Assembly: GCF_003337305.1 (NCBI RefSeq) | Contig: NZ_QPJO01000004.1 | Location: 186,001 to 250,000 of the forward strand | DNA: 64,000 nucleotides | Direction: 5' to 3' | Source of the DNA: Winogradskyella arenosi | Lineage (GTDB): Bacteria > Bacteroidota > Bacteroidia > Flavobacteriales > Flavobacteriaceae | In this document: piece after piece, positions 18,326-26,995 of the stretch | Numbering within the stretch: the stretch's first letter is position 1 | How the letters are laid out: each line of letters opens with the position of its first letter | Program-made: the position numbers and the translations under genes | The notes under the pieces: model-generated | The model's input: the letters and a program-made list of their open reading frames with translations, nothing else | Told to the model about the DNA's origin: nothing | Database searches by the model: none

Positions 18326-20223
18326 TATACAAGTTATTAAATAAAATTTCGAAAAAATACGCCTCTAAATGGTTAGTGCTCATTTTTGACATTTGCATTG
18401 TCATGGGGTCGTTTTTCATTGCTTATTTAATACGTTTTAATTTTCAAATCGATTTTGACGTCATCACCCTGTTGAGTCAAATTCCATATGTCGCTGTTAT
18501 TGCAGCTATTAGCTTTTTGTCCGTGGGCTCTTACAAAGGCGTGGTCCGTTTTACAGGCTTCAAAGATATTTTAAACATTATTATTGGTACCAATATCTTA
18601 GCAACACTATTAATATGTTTCACGTTTTTAAGTCGAAAAACACTTGGTTCGGATAGTATCTTTAACATTTCCGGATCCATCATCTACATTCATTTGTTGC
18701 TGAATATGCTCTGTCTTATGGGCGCTAAACTCTTTATAAAGTCGATTTACATCAACATTACACAAGATATTCGTTCCAGCTCTAACGTTTTAATCTATGG
18801 CGCTGGAAATTCAGGAATGATTACCTATGATGCTATAGAAAATGATACCAAAAGTCGCCTTAATGTTGTAGGATTTATTGATGATGACGAACGTAAAGTT
18901 GGAAAAAAAATTAATCTCCTTAACGTCTACGACTTAGAGTCTTTAAATCCTAAACTAATTGCTAGATTAGATGTTGAAGATGTGATTATCTCCATGCAGA
19001 ACATAGACTCTACACACCTGCTTCAAATCACCGAGAAGCTTTTCGCTTTAGATCTAAAAGTAAAGATCGTCCCTCCTGTTCAGAGTTGGATTAATGGCGA
19101 TTTAAGTGTAGGACAAATCAAGGAGGTTAAAATTGAAGACTTATTGGGCCGTGATCCTATCAACATAAAAAATCCAGATCTAGAATCGCAATACAATAAT
19201 AAAGTCATCCTAATTACCGGAGCAGCAGGCTCCATAGGAAGTGAAATATGCCGTAAAATAAGCTTATACAATTACAACACCTTAATACTAATAGATAACG
19301 CAGAATCTGCACTTTATGACATTCAACAAGAATTTAAACTGCAGGGACTAAAAAACATAAAAGCCATAGTTGCCGATGTAAGAAACCGCAACCGTATTGA
19401 TCAGATCTTTTTAGAATACAAGCCCAATATCATTTTCCATGCGGCCGCTTACAAACATGTTCCTTTAATGGAAAGCACGCCTTTTGAAGCCGTGAGCGTC
19501 AATATTGGCGGTACTAAAAATGTAGCTGATATTGCTGTGAAACATAAAGTTGAAAAATTTGTTTTAATCTCCACAGACAAGGCTGTAAACCCAACAAACG
19601 TTATGGGCGCAACTAAACGTATTGCCGAACTCTATGTGAGTTGCTTAAAAGACAAGGAACAAACCCGTTTTATTACCACCCGATTTGGAAATGTTTTAGG
19701 CTCTAACGGTTCTGTAATCCCTTTATTTAAAAAGCAAATTGAGAAAGGAGGCCCTTTAACGGTAACCCACAAAGATATTACGCGTTATTTTATGACCATT
19801 CCTGAAGCCTGCCAATTGGTTTTAGAAGCTGCAGCAATGGGAGACGGAGGAGAAATTTTTGTTTTTGATATGGGAACTCCAATCAAGATTTTCAATCTCG
19901 CTACAAATATGATTACCCTATCCGGCCTGCGTTATCCTGAAGATATTGACATTAAAATTACAGGCTTAAGACCAGGAGAAAAAATCTACGAAGAGCTATT
20001 AGCCGATGGAGAGAACACTAAGAAAACTTACCATCATAAAATAATGATTGCAAAAACGAAACAATTTGATATCGAATGCATTGAAACGAAAATTAATCAA
20101 CTTTCAGCGATTAAAACATGTACCCAGCCTCTAGATATCGTATCTTCGATAAAGCAACTTATTCCTGAATATATATCTAATAATTCGGCCTATGAAATTT
20201 TAGATCCGCATAGCAACCAGTGA
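18322..20223 (+). CDS. pglF: UDP-sugar 4,6-dehydratase, PglF/WbpM/CapD family
   Basis: The 633 aa protein has four N-terminal membrane helices (about residues 15-140), a CoA-binding-like Rossmann domain (VLIYGAGNSGMITY) and a C-terminal short-chain dehydrogenase domain from about residue 290 (VILITGAAGSIGSEI). The active site STDKAVNPTNVMGATKR has the Met-x3-Lys form of PglF-type dehydratases instead of Tyr-x3-Lys. It makes the UDP-4-keto-6-deoxy sugar used by the aminotransferase. The length is normal for the long membrane-bound form. Confidence 0.93.
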   Translation: MIYKLLNKISKKYASKWLVLIFDICIVMGSFFIAYLIRFNFQIDFDVITLLSQIPYVAVIAAISFLSVGSYKGVVRFTGFKDILNIIIGTNILATLLICFTFLSRKTLGSDSIFNISGSIIYIHLLLNMLCLMGAKLFIKSIYINITQDIRSSSNVLIYGAGNSGMITYDAIENDTKSRLNVVGFIDDDERKVGKKINLLNVYDLESLNPKLIARLDVEDVIISMQNIDSTHLLQITEKLFALDLKVKIVPPVQSWINGDLSVGQIKEVKIEDLLGRDPINIKNPDLESQYNNKVILITGAAGSIGSEICRKISLYNYNTLILIDNAESALYDIQQEFKLQGLKNIKAIVADVRNRNRIDQIFLEYKPNIIFHAAAYKHVPLMESTPFEAVSVNIGGTKNVADIAVKHKVEKFVLISTDKAVNPTNVMGATKRIAELYVSCLKDKEQTRFITTRFGNVLGSNGSVIPLFKKQIEKGGPLTVTHKDITRYFMTIPEACQLVLEAAAMGDGGEIFVFDMGTPIKIFNLATNMITLSGLRYPEDIDIKITGLRPGEKIYEELLADGENTKKTYHHKIMIAKTKQFDIECIETKINQLSAIKTCTQPLDIVSSIKQLIPEYISNNSAYEILDPHSNQ

Positions 20224-20253
20224 TCACGCTACTAATTAATACCAAATCTAAAT

Positions 20254-21030
20254 ATGAAAACACGTTTTCTCACGCTCACCATCCTATCTTGCTTTATACT
20301 CTCCTCTTGTGGGTCGCGTAAAAAGTTAATCTATTTTCAAGATGAGTCTTATACTGAATTCAAAATGCCTTCAGAGCCTGTAGAGCTCACCTATAAGCCC
20401 GATGACATTTTAACCATTAACGTTTCGGCCTTAGACCCAAACACCGTGCGTCCTTTTAATTTACCAGTAGTATCTAACAACACTTTAGACGTGACCACCG
20501 CTCAAGGCGCCCTGCAACAGCAATCGTATTTAGTGGATTACAATGGCAATATTGAGTTCCCGGTATTAGGAACTTTAAAAGTAGAGGGTTTAACCCGAAC
20601 CGAATTAACAAATTTATTGGTTGACGAAATTAAGAAAATGGCCAATGACCCTATTGTTAATGTCCGACTCGCCAATTTCACCATTACCGTACTTGGTGAG
20701 GTTGCCTCCCCTGGAACGTTTACCATGCAAGATGAAAGAGTCACGCTTTTAGAAGCTCTAGGTTTTGCCAATGACCTTACGATATTTGGAAAGCGTAAAA
20801 ACGTAAAATTGATACGAGAAGTTAATGGTATAAAGAAGTTCTCTACTATCGATTTAACCTCGAGTAACGCGGTTAATGCGCCACATTACTACCTCCAACA
20901 AAATGATGTTATTTATGTAGAACCTAACAATGCCCGTATTCGATCGTCTACTTACAACCAAAACAACAGTGTGTTAATCTCCGCCATAGGAACCTTAACC
21001 ACGGTGATCGCCGTATTCTTAATTAAATAA
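20254..21030 (+). CDS. wza: Polysaccharide export outer-membrane lipoprotein, Wza-like
   Basis: A 258 aa lipoprotein: signal peptide with lipobox LSSC at Cys19. The polysaccharide export (Poly_export) domain starts near YKPDDILTINVSALDP, and a SLBB-type domain includes ITVLGEVASPGTFTM. A C-terminal hydrophobic helix (VLISAIGTLTTVIAVFLI) may cross the outer membrane, as in Wza. It would form the export channel and pair with the Wzc kinase encoded 25 bp downstream. It is shorter than E. coli Wza, which is usual for Bacteroidota. Confidence 0.92.
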   Translation: MKTRFLTLTILSCFILSSCGSRKKLIYFQDESYTEFKMPSEPVELTYKPDDILTINVSALDPNTVRPFNLPVVSNNTLDVTTAQGALQQQSYLVDYNGNIEFPVLGTLKVEGLTRTELTNLLVDEIKKMANDPIVNVRLANFTITVLGEVASPGTFTMQDERVTLLEALGFANDLTIFGKRKNVKLIREVNGIKKFSTIDLTSSNAVNAPHYYLQQNDVIYVEPNNARIRSSTYNQNNSVLISAIGTLTTVIAVFLIK

Positions 21031-21055
21031 AATCTGTTTACAAATTTTAAGTGCT

Positions 21056-23425
21056 ATGCAATCAAACAGTATAACCTCTATAAAAGAATTAAAAAAAATA
21101 CTGAACCTCTACCTCAGTAAATGGAAATTTATTTCTTTTTTCGTTATTATCGCTTTGGCGTTAGCATACACGCACTTAAGATATACCACATCTAAATACA
21201 AAGCCACGGCAACCATTAAGATAAAGGGCGATAAAGAATCTCAAAAACTCCCTAGTCTTGCAGAACTTAGCGGTAGCAGCTTACTCTCCGGGAGTTCTAA
21301 TCAACTTAAGGATGAGATTGAAGTTTTAACATCAAGAACCTTAATTGCTAACATCGTTAAGAACTTAGACCTTAACATCACTTATTTTGAACAAGGAAAA
21401 ATTAAAGAGCAAGAGATCTACAACAACCCTCCTGTTAAGTTAAATTTTTTCGCACATGATTCTGTTATACAGCAAGTAGACACCACACTCTATATAAAAA
21501 TAAAATCGGCTTCTAAATTTTTAATATTTGAAGACGACGGCAATTCTTTAATTGACCGTGATGAAAGTTTAGGTAAATCTTACGCTTTTGGAGACCGTAT
21601 AAAAACAGGTTTTGGCGGCATGGTTATTATTCCGAATACTGGGAAACACCAACCTAAAATAGGGAGTAACCTCCGAATCTCTATTAAATCAGTATCGTCA
21701 CTATTAAGCAAATACCAATCTAACTTAACCGTTAGCACCAGTGATGAATCTAGCGTTGTAAAGCTAACCTTAGAAGACAATATTCCTAAAAGAGCCATGG
21801 ACATTCTTAATCAAATGGTAAAAGAATATAACCGTAATGTCATTACGGATAAAGAAGAGGTGGTTCAAGTCACTTCAGACTTTATTAATAACCGTTTAGA
21901 AATTGTTTTTAAAGAACTCGAGGAGGTAGATTTCTCTGCAGAACAACTTCAGAAACGCAATAATTTAACGGCTTTAGGCTCTCAAGCAGACATCTATTTA
22001 CAAAGTGAGAGACAAAATGAATCTCAAATTAATAACACCACCAACAACATACAACTCATTGATTATATGCAACAGGAGCTTGAAGAGAAGAACAAAAACT
22101 CTGATCTTTTACCTTCTAATATCGGCTTGTCTGATGGCAATATAAATCAAGTGACGCGAAGCCATAATGAATTGGTGGCTGAGCGCGATAAACTTTTAAA
22201 AAATTCTTCGGAAAGCAATCCAGTAGTGATTAATTTGAACAATCAGATTAATACCTTAAAGGAAAATTTATCGAATTCATTAGAGAACATGAAACGCTCT
22301 AATGAAATTACTCTTGCCAATCTAAATCGCGAAGATGCCAGAATACGTGGTCAGTTGTACTCCACGCCAACAAAACAACGACAACTTAGAGACATTGAGC
22401 GCCAACAAAGCATTAAAGAATCCCTTTACTTATATCTACTAGAAAAAAGAGAAGAGTCTGCCATAACCCTTGGTATGTTCACTCCAAGTGCCAAAATTGT
22501 AGATACCGCTTACTCCACGTACATCCCAGTATATCCAAATAAAATGTTTACCTATTTGGCAGCGTTTATCATTGGACTCATTATTCCTGTTGGGTTTATT
22601 TATGTTAGGGATTTATTAGACACCAAAATCTATGATAAAGATGATCTTACCAACATCTTAGACGTTCCGTATCTTGGCGACATTCCGAAAACAAGTAAAA
22701 AACGTAAATTAATCTCTAAAGTCGATTACTCTCCCAAAGCAGAGGCCTTTAGAATTATTCGTTCGAATATTGATTTCTTACTGAGCGAATCTAAAACCGG
22801 CGCTAAAAAAATATTCATTACCTCGACCAAGGCTCAAGAAGGGAAGTCGCACACCAGTACTAACTTAGCGAAATCTATTTCTTTTTCAGACAAACGCGTG
22901 CTGCTCATAGAAATGGACATCAGAGAACCTAAAATTATGCAGTATCTCAATGAAGAACCAACTTCAAAAATTGGATTGTCAGACTATATTGCAGATCCTG
23001 CCATTAAGCCCACACAAATTATAAACCCTATAAAAGATAATTCGTACTTAGATGTGATTCCTTCAGGAACCATCCCTCCCAACCCTTCGGAACTTTTAAT
23101 GAGCGAACGTGTTAAAGACCTGTTCGATTATTTTGACGATAAATACGATTATATCCTTGTAGATACTTCGGCCGTAGGCTTAGTGAGCGACACCTTACTT
23201 ATCTCTAATTATGCCGATCTGTTTATCTATGTAGTTGGTGCCGATAATGTAGACAAACGCCAACTTGTTGCTGTGGCTAAACCACTCTATGAAGACAAGA
23301 GGCTCCCTAAAATGACCATGCTTTTAAACGGTACTAATTTTCATAAGAAAGGCTACGGTTACGGTTATGGCTACGGAAACAACCCGCATAAAAATAAAAA
23401 ATGGTATCAATTTGGTAAGGCTTAG
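21056..23425 (+). CDS. wzc: Polysaccharide co-polymerase / tyrosine autokinase, Wzc-like
   Basis: The 789 aa protein has a Wzz domain flanked by two membrane helices (near residues 22-42 and 500-520) and a long periplasmic coiled-coil part. The cytoplasmic BY-kinase domain follows: Walker A TKAQEGKSHTST near residue 590-600, A' motif VLLIEMDIREP, Walker B YILVDTSAVG. The C-terminus carries the tyrosine cluster YGYGYGYG (about 767-774), the usual autophosphorylation tail. It controls chain length and export with Wza. No tyrosine phosphatase gene is present nearby. It is the last gene of the locus and is followed by a terminator. Confidence 0.94.
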   Translation: MQSNSITSIKELKKILNLYLSKWKFISFFVIIALALAYTHLRYTTSKYKATATIKIKGDKESQKLPSLAELSGSSLLSGSSNQLKDEIEVLTSRTLIANIVKNLDLNITYFEQGKIKEQEIYNNPPVKLNFFAHDSVIQQVDTTLYIKIKSASKFLIFEDDGNSLIDRDESLGKSYAFGDRIKTGFGGMVIIPNTGKHQPKIGSNLRISIKSVSSLLSKYQSNLTVSTSDESSVVKLTLEDNIPKRAMDILNQMVKEYNRNVITDKEEVVQVTSDFINNRLEIVFKELEEVDFSAEQLQKRNNLTALGSQADIYLQSERQNESQINNTTNNIQLIDYMQQELEEKNKNSDLLPSNIGLSDGNINQVTRSHNELVAERDKLLKNSSESNPVVINLNNQINTLKENLSNSLENMKRSNEITLANLNREDARIRGQLYSTPTKQRQLRDIERQQSIKESLYLYLLEKREESAITLGMFTPSAKIVDTAYSTYIPVYPNKMFTYLAAFIIGLIIPVGFIYVRDLLDTKIYDKDDLTNILDVPYLGDIPKTSKKRKLISKVDYSPKAEAFRIIRSNIDFLLSESKTGAKKIFITSTKAQEGKSHTSTNLAKSISFSDKRVLLIEMDIREPKIMQYLNEEPTSKIGLSDYIADPAIKPTQIINPIKDNSYLDVIPSGTIPPNPSELLMSERVKDLFDYFDDKYDYILVDTSAVGLVSDTLLISNYADLFIYVVGADNVDKRQLVAVAKPLYEDKRLPKMTMLLNGTNFHKKGYGYGYGYGNNPHKNKKWYQFGKA

Positions 23426-23451
23426 TTCTTAAAAACCAATACTAAAAACTA

Positions 23452-23481
23452 AAAAAGCCACTCATATACTAGTGGCTTTTT
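23452..23481. terminator. Bidirectional intrinsic terminator between wzc and proline dehydrogenase gene
   Basis: Perfect 11 bp arms AAAAAGCCACT (23452-23462) and AGTGGCTTTTT (23471-23481) with an 8-base loop. The A and T tracts allow it to end transcription from both convergent genes. Confidence 0.9.
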
Positions 23482-23504
23482 ATTATTATAATTTAACTTT
23501 AATC

Positions 23505-24686
23505 TTAGTTCTGAGTCGCTTTTCGTCTTCGCTTTTCTGTTTTTAATAAATTCAGTTCTCTGCTCGTTTGTCCTGAAACGGAGGTATTTTCCTCTGCACG
23601 ACGTATTAAATAAGGCATCACATCTTTTACAGGACCAAATGGAATATACTTCGCCACATTATAACCCTGAGCAGCAAGATTAAAACTGATATGATCACTC
23701 ATACCATACAGTTGCCCAAACCAAACATTATTATCTTGCTTAGAGATCTTTAAACTCTCCATAAGCTCCATCGCCAAATAGCAACTCGCTTCATTATGAG
23801 TTCCAATAAAGACTGAGATATCATTGAGGTGGTTAAAAATATAATTAAGAGTACCGTTAAAATTATCATCGGTGACCTTTTTGTTTTCACAGATCGGGGA
23901 ATCGTAGCCTTTTTCAAGCGCACGTTCACGCTCCTTTTCCATATAAGCACCACGTACCACCTTCATTCCAATTTTGAAACCTTCTTTCTTTGCACGTTCA
24001 TGCAATCCTTTAAGATAATCAAAGCGATCCCAACGATACAACTGTAGTGTATTATAAACGATAGTTACATCTTTATTATAACGACGCATCATTTCTTCCA
24101 CAAGGTCGTCTGCAGCATCTTGCATCCAGCTTTCCTCACCATCAATTAAAACCTCGACATCCTTAGCTTTTGCTAATTTACAAACCTGATCAAAACGGTC
24201 TACAATACGCTCCCATTCCGCTTGTTCTTCAGCAGTAAACGCTACACCTTCTGTCTTTTTCTGATACAGAAAGAAACGCCCAAATCCAGTCGGTTTAAAA
24301 ACCACAATAGGCATGGCTTCACGTTCATCACAGAAATTGATAATTTTTAGAATTTTCTCTAAAGCATTATCAAACTGATTTTCTTCCGCTTTTCCTTCTA
24401 CAGAATAATCCAATACCGAACTTACGCCTTTCGTATACAAGCGATCTATAACCGGCAAACAATCTTCCTCACTCACGCCACCGCAAAAATGATCGAAAAC
24501 AGTTGCTCTTATAAGCTTCTCTACCGGCAGGTGCGCCTTTAAAGCAAAATTTGTGGCTACAGTGCCAATACGAACCAAAGGCTCAGAAGAAATCATTTTA
24601 AATAAAAAGTAGGCACGCTCTAATTCAGAATCTGATTTTAGAGTAAAAGCTGTCCCTGTGTTCTCAAAAAGTGAACGATCTATCAT
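23505..24686 (-). CDS. Proline dehydrogenase
   Basis: A 393 aa single-domain PRODH. Recognisable parts are DHFCGGVSEEDCLPVIDRLY, VFKPTGFGRF, EVLIDGEESWMQDAADDLV, IGMKVVRGAYMEKERERA and the C-terminal YIPFGPVKDVMPYLIRRAEEN with substrate-contacting arginines. It oxidises proline to pyrroline-5-carboxylate with FAD, passing electrons to quinones. It is the stand-alone Bacteroidota form, not the bifunctional PutA. A -7 motif lies 21 bp upstream of its ATG. Confidence 0.95.
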   Translation of the reverse strand: MIDRSLFENTGTAFTLKSDSELERAYFLFKMISSEPLVRIGTVATNFALKAHLPVEKLIRATVFDHFCGGVSEEDCLPVIDRLYTKGVSSVLDYSVEGKAEENQFDNALEKILKIINFCDEREAMPIVVFKPTGFGRFFLYQKKTEGVAFTAEEQAEWERIVDRFDQVCKLAKAKDVEVLIDGEESWMQDAADDLVEEMMRRYNKDVTIVYNTLQLYRWDRFDYLKGLHERAKKEGFKIGMKVVRGAYMEKERERALEKGYDSPICENKKVTDDNFNGTLNYIFNHLNDISVFIGTHNEASCYLAMELMESLKISKQDNNVWFGQLYGMSDHISFNLAAQGYNVAKYIPFGPVKDVMPYLIRRAEENTSVSGQTSRELNLLKTEKRRRKATQN

Positions 24687-24706
24687 TAGCTTAAATTATG
24701 TTGCTG

Positions 24707-24714
24707 CAAATATA
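24707..24714 (-). promoter_or_regulatory. Bacteroidota -7 promoter motif for the proline dehydrogenase gene
   Basis: The minus strand reads TATATTTG, a full match to TAnnTTTG, 21 bp before the start codon. I did not see a clear -33 TTTG partner. Confidence 0.5.
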
Positions 24715-24786
24715 TTTATTATAGTTTTACTTTTTTTTCTAAAAAGGAAGTATTTTCACATCCTATTTCTGATTATAATTTTTAAC

Positions 24787-25857
24787 ATGGATTCAATTAC
24801 CACTCAAAACGCCATTGTTCATTTTAATTCTGATGTTTATTCAGCATTAAATGGCTATATAAAAGACACTCAACCTTCAATTATCTTTGTGTTAGTAGAC
24901 AGCAACACACACGATTATTGTTTGCCAAAATTTCTAGAACGCTTAGAAAATGGCGATATAACAGTTGAGGTTATGGAAATGCCAGATGGCGAAGAACACA
25001 AAACCATAGACATCTGCTCTGGAGTTTGGGGCGCTTTATCTGAATATCATGCGGACCGAAAAAGCCTTTTAATTAATTTAGGCGGTGGTGTGGTTACTGA
25101 TTTAGGCGGATTTGTTGCAAGTACCTACATGCGTGGTATAAGCTATATTAACATCCCAACGTCCTTACTCGCGATGGTTGATGCATCCGTTGGTGGAAAA
25201 ACCGGAGTGGACTTAGGCGCACTTAAAAACCAAGTTGGCGTTATTAATGAAGGTGAAATGGTAGGAATTGACACCTCTTTTTTAGATACTTTACCTCAAA
25301 AAGAAATGGTTTCTGGCTTTGCCGAAATGCTTAAACACGGCTTAATTTACAGTCAAAGTTACTGGCATACCCTAACTCATTTAGAAAACTTAGACCTTTC
25401 AGATTTAGACCGATTAATACATGAATCTGTGGTGATTAAAAACGAGGTAGTCACCTCTGACCCTACAGAACAAGGCTTAAGAAAGATCTTAAATTTTGGG
25501 CATACTTTAGGCCACGCTATTGAAAGCTACTTCTTAGAGCATCCTGAAAAAACAGCTTTACTTCACGGCGAAGCTATTGCGCTGGGAATGATCTTAGAAT
25601 CCTACTTATCGACTAAAGTTTGCGATTTAAGCCCTTCCGAATTAGACGAAATTAATGAAGGCATTTTAAAGACTTTTACTAAGGTAGAGATCACAAAACA
25701 AGACCAAGAACACATCATAGAACTCCTTATACACGATAAGAAAAACAGCCATGGCGTTGTTAAATTTGTATTATTGGAAGCTATTGGTCAGCCTAAAATA
25801 GACTGCGTTGTGAGCAATGAGTTAATCCTAGAAGCTTTTGAATATTACAACCGCTAG
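24787..25857 (+). CDS. aroB: 3-dehydroquinate synthase
   Basis: The ATG at 24787 (MDSITTQNAIVHF) gives a 356 aa protein of normal AroB length; the frame is open upstream but runs through a hydrophobic low-complexity stretch and is unlikely to be translated. Motifs: NLGGGVVTDLGGFVASTY for NAD binding, LAMVDASVGGKTGVD, and zinc ligands in FGHTLGHAIE and LLHGEAIALGM. It is the second step of the shikimate pathway. The final codons overlap the convergent DinB-like gene by 4 bp. Confidence 0.95.
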   Translation: MDSITTQNAIVHFNSDVYSALNGYIKDTQPSIIFVLVDSNTHDYCLPKFLERLENGDITVEVMEMPDGEEHKTIDICSGVWGALSEYHADRKSLLINLGGGVVTDLGGFVASTYMRGISYINIPTSLLAMVDASVGGKTGVDLGALKNQVGVINEGEMVGIDTSFLDTLPQKEMVSGFAEMLKHGLIYSQSYWHTLTHLENLDLSDLDRLIHESVVIKNEVVTSDPTEQGLRKILNFGHTLGHAIESYFLEHPEKTALLHGEAIALGMILESYLSTKVCDLSPSELDEINEGILKTFTKVEITKQDQEHIIELLIHDKKNSHGVVKFVLLEAIGQPKIDCVVSNELILEAFEYYNR

Positions 25858-26372
25858 AGGTAACGTTCCTCTATGATTCTGTTGTGGTGATTTTCGTGCC
25901 CTAAGATAATAAACCCTAAAGCTCGTACTGAAATTGGAAAGCCTGACGCCTCACCAACGCGGAGCTTTGCAGCGTCATCAAAGGAAGAAAACAAGGCAAT
26001 ACTAGCTTGTCGTACCGCTGAATACTCAGTGCGTAAACTCTCCATTGAACGCTCATTGGCTTTCCCATGAACCACAAAATCATCTTGTTCAAAGCCAGCT
26101 AATGCTGTTTTATCGCCTCTAGAAATACGCAGTGCACGGTAGGCTAAAATCCGTTCGGTATCTATAATATGCAATAAAACATCTTTAATCGTCCACTTAT
26201 CTTTAGCATACGCATAATTATGCTTGTCTTCAGGAAGCTGCTTATAAAAGTTTAAGATGGCTAAGTGTTGGGTTTTTAAACCTTCTACAATCCCCAAAGC
26301 GGGATCCACTTGGTCAATATAAATTTGGTAAAAGTTATGGTATTCTGAAGGTGATAATGTGGTACGCATCAT
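25854..26372 (-). CDS. DinB-family protein
   Basis: A 172 aa four-helix DinB-like protein. The likely metal histidines are in DVLLHIIDTERILAYR and the C-terminal ILGHENHHNRIIEERYL. Family members are thiol-dependent or metal-dependent enzymes of varied, mostly unknown function. It tail-overlaps aroB by 4 bp and sits alone on its strand. Two adjacent ATGs (26372 and 26369) could each start it. Confidence 0.88.
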   Translation of the reverse strand: MMRTTLSPSEYHNFYQIYIDQVDPALGIVEGLKTQHLAILNFYKQLPEDKHNYAYAKDKWTIKDVLLHIIDTERILAYRALRISRGDKTALAGFEQDDFVVHGKANERSMESLRTEYSAVRQASIALFSSFDDAAKLRVGEASGFPISVRALGFIILGHENHHNRIIEERYL

Positions 26373-26386
26373 AAGATTATAGTTAT

Positions 26387-26418
26387 AAAAAAGCCCTAAG
26401 TAAAATTACAAAGGGCTT
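26387..26418 (-). terminator. Intrinsic terminator downstream of the Lrp-type regulator gene
   Basis: Arms AAGCCCT (26391-26397) and AGGGCTT (26412-26418), with an A tract at 26387-26392 that becomes the U-run on the minus strand. Confidence 0.75.
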
Positions 26419-26441
26419 AAGGTATTTATTATTTTGATAGA

Positions 26442-26921
26442 TTACAACTCATTAAATATTGTATGCATCAATCTTTTCTTGTCATTAAGACTTTCTTCAA
26501 GAGAAATCATTGTTTCTGTACGGTATACGCCTTCAATATCATCTAACATAAAGATAATATCCTTTGCATGCATGGTATCTTTAGCTCTAATTTTACAGAA
26601 AATATTGAATTTGCCCGTTGTAATATGCGCTACAGTTACATAAGGAATCTCATGGATACGCTCTAAAACGAATTTAGTTTGCGAGGTATTCTGAAGAAAA
26701 ACGCCAACATAAGCAATAAATGAATAATCTAATTTTTGATAGTTTAAGGTTAAGGATGACCCCATTATAATCCCAGCCTCTTCCATTTTCTTAACACGTA
26801 CATGTACGGTACCTGCTGAAATTAACAGTTTCTTTGCTATATCTGTAAATGGAATTCGGGTATTATCAATCAACATATCTAGAATTTGGTGATCAACCTC
26901 ATCTAATTTAAATTTTGCCAT
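26442..26921 (-). CDS. Lrp/AsnC-family transcriptional regulator
   Basis: Starting at MAKFKLDEVD (26921; an ATG two codons earlier is also possible) it is 159 aa. An AsnC-type winged HTH (LDEVDHQILDMLIDNTRIPF to VHVRVKKMEEAGII) occupies about residues 5-60, then a RAM ligand-binding domain (FIAYVGVFLQ, VTVAHITTGKFNIFCKIRA). Such proteins sense amino acids and form dimers or octamers. It is monocistronic with its own terminator and a -7 motif 26 bp upstream. Targets are not deducible. Confidence 0.93.
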   Translation of the reverse strand: MAKFKLDEVDHQILDMLIDNTRIPFTDIAKKLLISAGTVHVRVKKMEEAGIIMGSSLTLNYQKLDYSFIAYVGVFLQNTSQTKFVLERIHEIPYVTVAHITTGKFNIFCKIRAKDTMHAKDIIFMLDDIEGVYRTETMISLEESLNDKKRLMHTIFNEL

Positions 26922-26946
26922 AATCATATAATATTTAAAGTAAATG

Positions 26947-26954
26947 CAAAATTA
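26947..26954 (-). promoter_or_regulatory. Bacteroidota -7 promoter motif for the Lrp-type gene
   Basis: The minus strand reads TAATTTTG, a full TAnnTTTG match, about 26 bp before the start codon. No clear -33 element was seen. Confidence 0.45.
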
Positions 26955-26995
26955 AGACATTTAAGTTAACGATTGTGCATTTTAAATGAATAATT

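Noticed and set aside
22890..22930. Wzc A' motif with Glu in place of the first Asp (VLLIEMDIREP)
   Set aside because: As far as I recall, this position is often not Asp in Bacteroidota Wzc proteins; the rest of the kinase motifs and Tyr tail are intact.
24658..24786. Upstream extension of the aroB frame
   Set aside because: It overlaps the start of the divergent proline dehydrogenase gene and encodes a hydrophobic low-complexity stretch not found in AroB.
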